A stretch of 58,916 nt of DNA from Thermodesulfobacteriota bacterium (GTDB taxonomy: Bacteria > Desulfobacterota > UBA8473), in contig JBFLWQ010000001.1 in NCBI GenBank assembly GCA_040757775.1, positions 1-58,916 on the forward strand, given 5' to 3'. Numbering within the stretch: position 1 is the stretch's first letter; each line of letters begins with the position of its first letter. This document shows positions 41,490 to 49,425 of this stretch, one piece after another. A model generated the notes under the pieces. It was not told the DNA's origin and ran no database searches. It saw only the letters and a program-made list of their open reading frames with translations. Both the position numbers and the translations under genes were made by a program.

Positions 41490-42686
41490 CTAAAGACCCG
41501 CGATGCAAACACTGATGAGATTCATAGCCGGAAAACCACCCATATTGTGGGTAAGCCCTATCTTGGGATCCTTTATCTGCCTTTCTCCTGCCTTTCCCTG
41601 AAGCTGTTTGTATATCTCATACATCATTCTCAGTCCGCTAGCCCCTATGGGGTGACCAAAACACTTCAAACCACCATCAGACTGACAGGGAATCTTCCCG
41701 TCTAAGTCGAAGAACCCATCTCTAACATCATCTCCTGCCTTGCCTCTGGGTGATATTTGCAGGTCTTCATAGGTCACAAGCTCAGTAATAGAGAAGCAGT
41801 CATGAACCTCAAATAAACTCAGTTCTTCTCTGGGGTTCTTTATCCCCGCTTCCTCATATGCCCTTGCTCCACATCGGAAGCCTGTCTCAACATAGCTACC
41901 ATCCCATTTCGTGTACATCAGTTCCTCTCCTGAACTTATTGCAATCTGGAGGGCCTTGATGCGGACAGGATCGGGTCTGAAACTCTTCGCCATGTCGGCA
42001 CGGCACAAAATAGCTGCAGCAGCCCCGTCACTCACTCCACAGCAGTCAAACAGGCCTAGAGGCCAGGCGATCATTGGGGCTTTCAAGACCTGTTCTTCCG
42101 TCACTTCTGTTCTCAGATGCGCCTTCGGATTCTTTACCCCGTTCTTATGGCTTTTTATAGATATCCTCGCCAGTATCTTTTTCCCCTCTTCCGGATCGAT
42201 ACCATACTTGGCAAAGTATCTTGTAGCCATCATGGCAAATCCCCCGGGTGCAGTCAGCCCAGGCATGATCAGCCGGTTCTTCGTTCCCAAGAGGATAGCC
42301 ATATCCGGAAGACCTCCATAGCCTGTATCTTTGAGTTTTTCACAACCCAACGCAAGGGCTATGTCGCATGCGCCGGAAGCAACAGCGTAAGCAGCCCCGC
42401 GCAAGGCCTCGGAACCCGTGGCACAGAAGTTCTCAACCCTGGTAACGGGCAGGAAAGGCAGCTTTAATGCCATACTCAACGGTGCTGCGGACTTTCCTAC
42501 GTTTACCTCATCAAAACACGACCCAAACCAGGCTGCCTGGATTTCTTTCCTGTCAATCCCTGCATCCTCAATAGCTTCTTGAAATGCTTCCACCATTAAG
42601 TCTTCTGAACCTGCCTCCCATCGTTCACCAAACCTGGTGCAACCCATACCTATAATAGCAACCTTATCTTTTATACCATCAGCCAT
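41490..42686 (-). CDS. Thiolase family protein (SCP-x/acetyl-CoA acetyltransferase-like)
   Basis: The 398-residue thiolase should cleave a 3-oxoacyl-CoA with CoA. The nucleophile Cys is in VENFCATGSEALR near residue 88, the His in CFGHPIGASG near 347, and EVHDCFSITEL carries the non-decarboxylating-type substrate loop. This subgroup, without the usual C-terminal CxG Cys, normally works with a DUF35 zinc-ribbon protein; the next gene upstream (42833-44281) carries such a domain. AAGGAGG precedes the ATG. Confidence 0.92.
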   Translation of the reverse strand: MADGIKDKVAIIGMGCTRFGERWEAGSEDLMVEAFQEAIEDAGIDRKEIQAAWFGSCFDEVNVGKSAAPLSMALKLPFLPVTRVENFCATGSEALRGAAYAVASGACDIALALGCEKLKDTGYGGLPDMAILLGTKNRLIMPGLTAPGGFAMMATRYFAKYGIDPEEGKKILARISIKSHKNGVKNPKAHLRTEVTEEQVLKAPMIAWPLGLFDCCGVSDGAAAAILCRADMAKSFRPDPVRIKALQIAISSGEELMYTKWDGSYVETGFRCGARAYEEAGIKNPREELSLFEVHDCFSITELVTYEDLQISPRGKAGDDVRDGFFDLDGKIPCQSDGGLKCFGHPIGASGLRMMYEIYKQLQGKAGERQIKDPKIGLTHNMGGFPAMNLISVCIAGL

Positions 42687-42711
42687 TTCTGCCTCCTTAA
42701 TATCTTACATA

Positions 42712-42730
42712 TCGGGGGTTCCTCCCCCGA
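42712..42730. repeat. GC-rich hairpin downstream of the HMG-CoA-synthase-like gene
   Basis: TCGGGGG and CCCCCGA form a seven-pair stem with a five-base loop in the gap before the thiolase start. No T-run follows. Confidence 0.45.
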
Positions 42731-42832
42731 ATTTACTTTCTTGCATCATCCATCAGTAGCAGCTAATACAGGGCTACAGAAACTTTCAAGCGGCTACTGA
42801 CGGGACAGCTTACCGGAATGGGGCTAGATCCC

Positions 42833-44281
42833 CTATTCTATAACGGGAACCATTTTCCAGAAGTAACCGTGAATCCCCTTCTGCTCATCAACGTACTTCC
42901 TGCGGAAAGTCATCTCCACCTGCATGTCAACCTTGACAGATTCGAGGTCTGCATCGGTCATGTCAAACCAGAACCTGCCACCCCCTTCAAAATTCACGAA
43001 ACCATAAATTGCCGGTGGATTCACACTGTATGCCAGGTTGTCCGCAGTATAGGTGAAGAGAGTCCCTTTCCTGTTGGAAAAAAGATAGTCTTCCATCTGA
43101 TCAACCGCCAGACAATCTGGATTTACACATATTCTCTGTGCCGGGAATTGGGGAGTGCCACAACTTTTACATTTCGATCCACATAGCCCAAATATCTGTC
43201 TCCGGCTCCTCCAGAGTTCTGATATTGCTGTTGCTGCTATGATTTCCCCACGAATCCCCTTTTCTAAAGGGATAGTATCACGGAAACTGATAGCCTTGTT
43301 GTAATTGTTTAGTTCTCTCCTGGTAGCAAGGTGTTTCTTAACACCCCTTATATTGCCCCTTACTTTCTCTATTTCATCGGTTACCTTAAGCAATATAGCA
43401 TCACTACCATTACCAAAGCTGGCAACAACAATATTGTCACCCGGCTTCGCATCCTCAAGAGCAGCTACAAGCAACAAGAACGGATTACTCGTCCCTGTAT
43501 AACCTATTTTATCGATCATCGGATCTTGTATCTTAGCCGGATCCAGTCCCAGTTTCTTCCCTATCCCCTTATGATCAGCCGCGTAGAGACAAGGATAGGC
43601 TACTTTGGCTATATCTTTCACATCCAGTTTGCATTTCTTGGCTAGGCCGGAAATAGCCTCAAGAATGAAATTCTTATAGCCTACATCCCTTATAAACCTG
43701 TCCTCCCACTGGCGATCAAATACGTGCCCCTCGCCTCTCCAGTGATCCACAAAATCATAGGATACTGAATGAGAGCCTTCGAAGCTAGCAATAACCCCGC
43801 TGTCGCCAACCGCCAGAGAGGCAGCCGCATCGCCGAAGAGTTCCTCCTGGGCACTCCCCGGCTTGCCCACGCGGCAATCGGAAGCAGAGACTACAACGTT
43901 CTTTGCTGACCCTGCCTTTACCGCATCAATTGCCGAAAGGAAGGCGGTAGTTCCTGCCTTAACCGAGGTTGTAAAGTCGGCTGTTCGTATGTCCGATCGG
44001 AGAGAAAAAGCAGTTGCCATTATCTCTGCAACCTGTCTCTCCTTGTACGGGGAAGTGGTAGTAGCAAAATAGAGGGCATCTATCTTTTCCCTGTCTACGC
44101 CATTCAAGCAGTCCATACCCGCAGCCACAGCCATGGTTATACTATCTTCGTCACAATTAGCCACAGCTTTTTCCCCCGGCATGTAAGTTGCCGGATTTAA
44201 CCAACCCATAGCTTTGTAAACAATTCCCCTGTTTATCCGATACCTTGGAATATAAGCACCGTACGAGGTTATACCTACCAT
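42833..44281 (-). CDS. HMG-CoA-synthase-like protein fused to a DUF35 zinc-ribbon/OB domain
   Basis: The 482-residue protein has an N-terminal thiolase-fold domain of the HMG-CoA synthase/PksG type (about residues 1-340, starting GITSYGAYIPRYRI). A DUF35 module follows (about 355-482), with zinc cysteines in CKSCG and CVNPDC and an OB-fold end. Archaeal HMG-CoA synthases carry the nucleophile Cys just before KAGT; here the stretch is DFTTSVKAGT with no Cys, so condensation by the usual route is doubtful. Archaeal synthase, thiolase and DUF35 form one complex, and this fusion beside a thiolase gene recalls that arrangement. AAGGAGG precedes the ATG. Confidence 0.85.
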   Translation of the reverse strand: MVGITSYGAYIPRYRINRGIVYKAMGWLNPATYMPGEKAVANCDEDSITMAVAAGMDCLNGVDREKIDALYFATTTSPYKERQVAEIMATAFSLRSDIRTADFTTSVKAGTTAFLSAIDAVKAGSAKNVVVSASDCRVGKPGSAQEELFGDAAASLAVGDSGVIASFEGSHSVSYDFVDHWRGEGHVFDRQWEDRFIRDVGYKNFILEAISGLAKKCKLDVKDIAKVAYPCLYAADHKGIGKKLGLDPAKIQDPMIDKIGYTGTSNPFLLLVAALEDAKPGDNIVVASFGNGSDAILLKVTDEIEKVRGNIRGVKKHLATRRELNNYNKAISFRDTIPLEKGIRGEIIAATAISELWRSRRQIFGLCGSKCKSCGTPQFPAQRICVNPDCLAVDQMEDYLFSNRKGTLFTYTADNLAYSVNPPAIYGFVNFEGGGRFWFDMTDADLESVKVDMQVEMTFRRKYVDEQKGIHGYFWKMVPVIE

Positions 44282-44727
44282 ATCAAATCCTCCTTTTTGT
44301 ATTGAATGTCCAAGAACTCCTCAAGTTAAAATATGTCCAAGCTTCCCTACATTCTCATCAACGTATGAAACGTAAGATAAATACCACCTCCTTTACAGGA
44401 AAACCTGCAAGAACTTTGAAAAAGTATGCCTGCCTGTGCTGTTGGTACGGTAGACAGGTTTCTTTTGGAAAAGCATCTTTGTAAACGAATTCATGATTTT
44501 TAGGAGGCTCACCTTAGCGAGCGAAATGCAGAAGATTCCCGTCTTTGTCGGGTTTGACTTACCAGAGACGAAGAGTTTGTTCCGCCTCGGGCGGATTCAA
44601 TGGAGCGGGTATGGATGGGTCAAAAAATGCCTGCCTGTGCGATGTACGCAGACAGGTATGCTGAAATGAAAAGGGATGCTCCTATCAAACCCCTCCTACC
44701 AGCAAAGGTAGTCGAACAAAAACAGTA
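44282..44727. repeat. Gene-free gap with two copies of a 30-base repeat
   Basis: Nothing here looks like a gene. TGCCTGCCTGTGC...AGACAGGT occurs at 44427-44459 and again at 44628-44657; each copy can fold through CCTGCCTG-like and CAGACAGG words. The first follows AACTTTGAAAAAGTATG, a word also seen near 9411. The gap separates two groups of island genes. Confidence 0.5.
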
Positions 44728-45057
44728 TTACCAGAACTCAACCTGAGTAACCGCTTCCTTTTCTTTAAGAATCCGAGCAAGCTCCGTCTTAGAACTCTCG
44801 TCCACTATAGTTTCTACCTCTGATAACGATTTACCAGCTTCATCCGTCTTCTTTTTCCATGCGACAAGGTATCCGGGTATCAAGGCATATCTGCAACCAC
44901 TAACCCCGCAGCAGGAATTGTCTATAGCAGCATGGCCTATCACATAGAGAACTTCTCTTTCTCCGTAATTAAGCCGTTTTTCTTCTTCCAGCAGATAGTA
45001 TCCGGCAATAAATCTCACTTCTTTATTCAGCTCTTCGTGGGTATAAATACGCCTCAC
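44728..45057 (-). CDS. Small cysteine-containing hypothetical protein
   Basis: I do not recognise this 109-residue protein. It has a central motif NSCCGVSGCRYALIPGY (about residues 66-82) with adjacent cysteines and a third four residues later, which could bind a metal or form a redox pair. The rest is charged and likely soluble. GTG 45057 is chosen since AGGGG lies eight bases upstream; the frame open from 45132 adds 25 residues with no support. It lies downstream of an SDR gene in the acyl-CoA island, beyond a hairpin, so it may be a small accessory protein of that pathway. Confidence 0.65.
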   Translation of the reverse strand: MRRIYTHEELNKEVRFIAGYYLLEEEKRLNYGEREVLYVIGHAAIDNSCCGVSGCRYALIPGYLVAWKKKTDEAGKSLSEVETIVDESSKTELARILKEKEAVTQVEFW

Positions 45058-45144
45058 TTTCAGCACCCCTGATGTCTGAAAAAACGCCAACCACGTGTAC
45101 CTCAACTCAGTACACTTCGTAGAATTAATCACACATCATAAACC

Positions 45145-45176
45145 AGAACACCCTGCCTTAAAAGACAGGGTGTTCT
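45145..45176. terminator. Hairpin downstream of the SDR gene
   Basis: AGAACACCCTG and CAGGGTGTTCT are exact complements round a ten-base loop, 12 bases past the SDR stop on the minus strand. There is a short T-stretch only on the plus-strand side. It probably trims or ends the MaoC-MaoC-SDR transcript. Confidence 0.5.
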
Positions 45177-45187
45177 TTAATATAAAT

Positions 45188-46012
45188 CTAAAGCGCCATA
45201 CCGCCACTGCAAATAAGAAGCTCACCTGTTATATAATCGGAAAGGGGTGACGCTAGAAACAGTACAGGTCCGGCAGCTTCTTCGGGTGTACCCGTTCTTT
45301 TCAATGGAATCATAGATTTCATAATATCCCTCGAAGTCTTTGGAATACCTACATCTATCTCTTTGTCTCCCACCTTGATTTTTGAGACCAGTTCCTTTTC
45401 TCCTGTCAATCTTGTATCTATAACACCATAAGCAACAACATTGACATTGATATTAAATGCTCCCCATTCCTTAGCCATTGTTTTGGTAATCCCAACGAGG
45501 GCTGCCTTTGCTGCTGAATAGTTTACCTGACCTGCGTTTCCATAGACACCGGCAACGGATGTGATATTCACTATCTTTCGGTGTATTCTCTTACCTTCCT
45601 TGAGTTCTTCCTTTGCTGCTTCTCTCATATATGGAGCAGCAGCTCTGATGATACGGAAAGGAGCTGTAGCATGTATGTCAATCATAGCATACCACTGCTC
45701 ATCCGTCATTTTTTGGATTACTGAATCCCATGTATATCCTGCATTATTAACCAGGATATCCAGTTTCCCCAGCTCTTTAATTGTAGTGTCCATTAATTTT
45801 CCAGGGAAATCTTTATCGGTTACACTGCCTGGAAAAGCTACCGCTTTAACCCCCATCTTCCTGATCTCTTTCGCTGTTTCCTCAGCAGGTTCAGGATCCA
45901 AATCATTTATTACAACAGATGCACCCTCTCTTGCAAAGAGGGTAGCTATCGCCTTCCCTATACCACGGCCAGAACCCGTGATGATAGCAACCTTACCTTC
46001 TAAAAGTGCCAT
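45188..46012 (-). CDS. Short-chain dehydrogenase/reductase (3-hydroxyacyl-CoA dehydrogenase-like)
   Basis: The 274-residue NAD(P)-dependent enzyme has the cofactor loop TGSGRGIGKAIA near residue 12, NNAG near 90, catalytic Ser in NITSVAGVYGN near 150, and YSAAK with Tyr and Lys near 165. A PxKRTGTPEEAAGPVLFLAS end follows. It probably oxidises a 3-hydroxyacyl-CoA to a 3-oxoacyl-CoA. It follows two MaoC genes (40-base gap), so hydration and oxidation are encoded together. AAGGAGG precedes the ATG. Confidence 0.92.
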   Translation of the reverse strand: MALLEGKVAIITGSGRGIGKAIATLFAREGASVVINDLDPEPAEETAKEIRKMGVKAVAFPGSVTDKDFPGKLMDTTIKELGKLDILVNNAGYTWDSVIQKMTDEQWYAMIDIHATAPFRIIRAAAPYMREAAKEELKEGKRIHRKIVNITSVAGVYGNAGQVNYSAAKAALVGITKTMAKEWGAFNINVNVVAYGVIDTRLTGEKELVSKIKVGDKEIDVGIPKTSRDIMKSMIPLKRTGTPEEAAGPVLFLASPLSDYITGELLICSGGMAL

Positions 46013-46052
46013 ATTTTGCCTCCTTCAGGGAATTGACATCGATCCCGTTACT

Positions 46053-46487
46053 TTATGACTTTGATGGCAGGGCAGCCGTTGCTTTGCCAGCTATAACCGT
46101 TTCTCCCCTTTGGTTCTCAGAAATCAGATCTATATCTATGCAGTTGTTTCCATCTTTTGTATATTTGTTACTTACAGTCCCCTTAACCGTTATAACATCC
46201 TTTGGTTTCGTAACTGCTCTGAAGTTGACCCCAAATTTCTTTAAAGCCTTATTCCCCAGCCAATCCGTAAGTGCCTGGCCAACCATAGCCATACTGAGCA
46301 TTCCATGCCCTATGACCCCTCCGAAACCTGCCTTTTCTCCAAAGGAATGAACCGTATGAATCGGATTAAAATCACCAGAAGCCCCAGCATACATAACAAG
46401 CTGGGTCTCTGTAATGGGTTCTTTGACCAAGTTTGGCATACTGTCCCCAACATTAATGTCCTCAAAGAATACCTGTTTTCCTCCCAT
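46053..46487 (-). CDS. MaoC-like enoyl-CoA hydratase, catalytic half
   Basis: The 144-residue hot-dog-fold protein carries the R-hydratase motif GASGDFNPIHTVHSFGEKAGFGG, with the catalytic Asp and His, and then GVIGHGMLSMAMVGQ. It should add water to an enoyl-CoA. It is encoded 25 bases after a second MaoC-type protein that lacks the same dyad, and the two probably form a heteromeric hydratase as in steroid and branched acyl-CoA pathways. GAGGTG precedes the ATG. Confidence 0.9.
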   Translation of the reverse strand: MGGKQVFFEDINVGDSMPNLVKEPITETQLVMYAGASGDFNPIHTVHSFGEKAGFGGVIGHGMLSMAMVGQALTDWLGNKALKKFGVNFRAVTKPKDVITVKGTVSNKYTKDGNNCIDIDLISENQRGETVIAGKATAALPSKS

Positions 46488-46512
46488 GATTTCACCTCTT
46501 TTTTTGTCAATT

Positions 46513-46959
46513 TTATCTTCTCTCTATCAGGGTCATCGTTTCTACTAAAACCTTCTCTTTGTTCTGATTTGTGTAAACGCATTCTAAAACTACGAAGTCC
46601 ATCGTTCCGCCTTTACTTGCCTTCTCAAAAACATTGGCGATTTTAACTTTCCCCGTTACAGTGTCCCCGGGTTTAATAGGTTTAAGATACTCATATTCCT
46701 GTCCACCGTGCAGCACCCTCACCAGGTTCATCTTCAGGTCGGGCACAATCATACCCAACAACCCCCCGGCCATAGAAAAGACCGTTGGAAATGTCGGGGG
46801 AAGGGCTAATCCTTCAAAACCTGCCTCCTTAGCAGCTTTTCCATCATAATAAACGGGATTCTTGTCTCCTATAGCCGTTGCGAACTCTCTTATTTTACCC
46901 TTCTCCACCTCAAAACTGAATTCCGGATACTCTCTTCCAATTACGCTTTTATCTATCAT
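46513..46959 (-). CDS. MaoC-type N-terminal hot-dog protein (FAS1-like dehydratase half)
   Basis: The 148-residue protein matches the N-terminal half of double hot-dog hydratases: REFATAIGDKNPVYYDGKAAKEAGF, LPPTFPTVFSM, VLHGGQEYEYLKPIKPGDTV. The catalytic Asp-x4-His is absent or altered (GDKNPVYYD). It probably shapes the acyl pocket for its partner encoded just downstream. GTG 46968 lies inside the GGAGG site, so ATG 46959 is the likely start. It heads a three-gene operon ending with an SDR. Confidence 0.88.
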   Translation of the reverse strand: MIDKSVIGREYPEFSFEVEKGKIREFATAIGDKNPVYYDGKAAKEAGFEGLALPPTFPTVFSMAGGLLGMIVPDLKMNLVRVLHGGQEYEYLKPIKPGDTVTGKVKIANVFEKASKGGTMDFVVLECVYTNQNKEKVLVETMTLIERR

Positions 46960-47035
46960 TTCAGTCACCTCCTTCTAAACTTGAATCCTTATGGTCTTAA
47001 ACTGCAATCCTTTCATACATATCAGCAAATAAATT

Positions 47036-47231
47036 GAGACCTTTGAAAAACTGCTAATAGTAGCATTTTGACCCATTCGCTTTCCTCAGGGCAGGCCCCT
47101 TCGTCTGTCATTCCGAACGAAGTGAGGAATCCTGTCTTTCTGCTCAGGATAAACTCAAATCTTGAACAGATTAAAACCATTAAGATTTCTCGTCGCTATT
47201 GCTCCTCGAAATGACAAAATTCAAAGGTCTT
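47036..47231. mobile_element. MITE-like element with AAATT target duplication, copy A
   Basis: The left end is GAGACCTTTGAA and the right end TTCAAAGGTCTT, complementary at 11 of 12 bases. AAATT flanks it on both sides (47031-47035 and 47232-47236). It contains no ORF of note; inside are GTCATTCCGAACGAAG and CTCGAAATGAC words. This occupies most of the 46960-47303 gap. Confidence 0.75.
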
Positions 47232-47303
47232 AAATTGGTAGCATAGATACATTTTCAAATCAAGAAAAAATTTATGTTTGAACAAGTTTCTCAAGGGTTC
47301 TGA

Positions 47304-48332
47304 TTAAGTTTTACCCCATTTTTGAATGTATTTCTCCTTTACCTCGGGATTCAGCCAGCCAACTGGCCATTCCCCCTTTAAAACCCGGGCTACCTCTATC
47401 GCCGGACGGTGGGTAAGTTCTAAAAAAGCCGGTATCGAAAAGTGACCAGAATGGCCTGTCACAATAAAGTTGTCGAGCTTCAACAAAGGGTCATCCTGAG
47501 CAATAGGTTCCTGTTCCGTAACATCCACAGCAGCCCCGGAGATTATACCCTCTTTAAGTGCTGTATACAAAGCTTTACTTTCAATAATAGGCCCCCGTGC
47601 TGTGTTGACTATGAAGGCTGTGGGCTTCATCTTTTTCAGTTCATTCAATCCTATCATATGCTTTGTTTCTGTGGTAAGAGCACTGTGAACAGACAGAACA
47701 TCTGATTCTTTGAGGAGTTGATCTAAATCCATCCGTTCAACTCCCAATTCTGATAAAATGCTCTCAGGTGCGTAAGGATCATAAACTATGATTCTCATAT
47801 CAAAGCCCTTTGCTTTTGGAACAAGGGCTCTTGGAATTCGACCGAATCCGAGAAGCCCTAAAGTTTGCCCTTTCAGCCGAGACATCTTTGGCCATATCTG
47901 CTTTTGCATATCCGGGTCAGGTTCACTTTTCCATCCTCCACTTTTCACAAATTCATTAAGTTTGACTATCTTTCTGGTGCAGGAAAGGATAAGAGCCATA
48001 GTGTGGTCTGAAACCTCTTCCAGACAGTAATCAGGTATATTGGCTACCAAGACGCCATGTTCGGTAGCTGCAGCTACATCAAGCTTGTCATAACCAATTC
48101 CCATGCTCTGGATAAACCTGCACCTGATCAATTTTTCAATCACCTTTCTGGAGAATGGCTGAAAAGTAGCTACCCCTATTATAGCATCGGCATCGTGGGC
48201 TGTATCGATGAGTTCATCCTCGGACATACAAAACTTCTTAACCACCTCAACATCCAATCCTTCCCCTTTAATAAGCTTTTCATAATCTGGCGCCATAGGA
48301 ATATCGAAGACCTGAGCTATCTTAAAACCCAT
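47304..48332 (-). CDS. D-2-hydroxyacid dehydrogenase family protein
   Basis: The 342-residue NAD-dependent enzyme has the Rossmann loop LGFGRIPRALVPKAKGFD near residue 165. The catalytic Arg is in VNTARGPI, the Glu in DVTEQEP and the His in VTGHSGHFS. It would interconvert a 2-hydroxyacid and a 2-oxoacid; phosphoglycerate dehydrogenase-like proteins are the nearest group but there is no ACT domain. ATG 48332 follows GGGGGAGGT; the frame open from 48404 reads back into an adjacent MITE. The gene is flanked by two related MITE-like elements, so it may have been part of a mobilised segment. Confidence 0.9.
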   Translation of the reverse strand: MGFKIAQVFDIPMAPDYEKLIKGEGLDVEVVKKFCMSEDELIDTAHDADAIIGVATFQPFSRKVIEKLIRCRFIQSMGIGYDKLDVAAATEHGVLVANIPDYCLEEVSDHTMALILSCTRKIVKLNEFVKSGGWKSEPDPDMQKQIWPKMSRLKGQTLGLLGFGRIPRALVPKAKGFDMRIIVYDPYAPESILSELGVERMDLDQLLKESDVLSVHSALTTETKHMIGLNELKKMKPTAFIVNTARGPIIESKALYTALKEGIISGAAVDVTEQEPIAQDDPLLKLDNFIVTGHSGHFSIPAFLELTHRPAIEVARVLKGEWPVGWLNPEVKEKYIQKWGKT

Positions 48333-48355
48333 TTTACCTCCCCCTTTCCCGATTT

Positions 48356-48485
48356 GAGACCTTTGAAAAATGCCCAATTTATCATTGCGAACGAAGTGAA
48401 GCAATCTTTGTGCCCTGCCCTGAGATTGCTTCGCCCCGATTTGTCGGGGCTCGCAATGACTGAAAGCGAGTTTTTCAAAGGTCTC
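48356..48485. mobile_element. MITE-like element with GATTT target duplication, copy B
   Basis: Perfect 15-base terminal inverted repeats, GAGACCTTTGAAAAA and TTTTTCAAAGGTCTC, are flanked by GATTT at 48351-48355 and 48486-48490. The 130-base element holds a CATTGCGAA/CTCGCAATG inner pair and GAAGCAATC words. No protein is encoded. Ends match copy A at 47036-47231. Confidence 0.85.
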
Positions 48486-48587
48486 GATTTAAGAGAATTT
48501 AAGAGATTGTTAAAAAAATATCCCTTTCTCTCTTAACATGGATTTTTTACCTGAGCAAAAGCATGTATATACCGATACCAAAAAGTG

Positions 48588-48983
48588 TTATTTCTTGGCT
48601 GCATCCCTGGGGTTTACAGTAAAAACCTCATCAACTTTAATTGTTCCAACCCCTTTAACATCCAATTTCATTTTTTCTTTTACGTTTTTTGCAAATTGGT
48701 CAAAAAGTGGGCCGGAGGTCTGAAACCCCTGAAACGTACCCTTCACCTGATACCCTGCTGGCGGAAATTTAAAGGACAGGGCAGTAGCTTTCTTTGTCTC
48801 CTCGAGATTCTTATTGGTTTTGCTCCCAAATATGTCTGCGAAGGCTACGGTTTCATCATCAAGCGCTGACAACGTCCCTTTAGGAACAACATTCACAATG
48901 CCTTTTTTGTCTACTGTAGCCAATACCTTCGAAGCACCCTGATCATTAAACATATCCATAACTTCCTTTGACATTTTAGCCAT
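48588..48983 (-). CDS. Pyridoxamine 5'-phosphate oxidase-like flavin-binding protein
   Basis: The 131-residue protein matches the split-barrel FMN-binding fold: ASKVLATVDKKGIVNVVPKG, VAFADIFGSKTNKNLEE and ALSFKFP. True pyridoxamine oxidase residues are not evident, so it is probably a general flavin or cofactor-binding reductase. It is the last gene of the thiolase-DUF35 group, 33 bases after the DUF35 gene. ATG 48983 follows AAAGGAGA; the frame from 49001 begins inside that site. Confidence 0.8.
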   Translation of the reverse strand: MAKMSKEVMDMFNDQGASKVLATVDKKGIVNVVPKGTLSALDDETVAFADIFGSKTNKNLEETKKATALSFKFPPAGYQVKGTFQGFQTSGPLFDQFAKNVKEKMKLDVKGVGTIKVDEVFTVNPRDAAKK

Positions 48984-49016
48984 TGTTTTTTCTCCTTTCA
49001 AAATGAATTAAATACA

Positions 49017-49421
49017 CTAACCTTCCAATTTAAATGCCAATGCTATCCCATCACCTGCAGAAAATTTATCGCCTTTTACTACCTTGTACCCGATTGACAC
49101 TTTTTTGCCTATAAGGTCCATACCGGCTTTATCAGGATCAAGGTCAACAATATTACCCATAATCCACGGCCCTTCATCTAACTCTACCATACCAACAATA
49201 TATGGAGCCTCAAACCCTTCAGGCGGGACTCTTATTACAGTATATGTCTTTATTTCACCTTTACCACTCAGATTAACAATATCCATGTCTTCACTGGCAC
49301 ACTGGATACAAACCTTTTTGGGCGGGACTGTGTACCCACCACATTTGTTACACTTAAGGCCTAAAAAACTGCCACTCATTAACGCCTCTTTATATTTATT
49401 ATAGGTCAATTTGTATTCCAC
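49017..49421 (-). CDS. DUF35 zinc-ribbon/OB-fold protein, thiolase partner
   Basis: The 134-residue protein has a zinc ribbon (CNKCGG and CIQCAS, about residues 24-42) and an OB-fold (TYTVIRVPPEGFEAPYIVGMVELDEG). Such proteins bind acyl-CoA thiolases and are thought to channel CoA substrates. It starts at GTG 49421, with AGGAGGT upstream, four bases after the thiolase stop, so the two are tightly coupled. This supports a thiolase-DUF35 complex in acyl-CoA cleavage or condensation. Confidence 0.92.
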   Translation of the reverse strand: MEYKLTYNKYKEALMSGSFLGLKCNKCGGYTVPPKKVCIQCASEDMDIVNLSGKGEIKTYTVIRVPPEGFEAPYIVGMVELDEGPWIMGNIVDLDPDKAGMDLIGKKVSIGYKVVKGDKFSAGDGIALAFKLEG

Positions 49422-49425
49422 TTTT

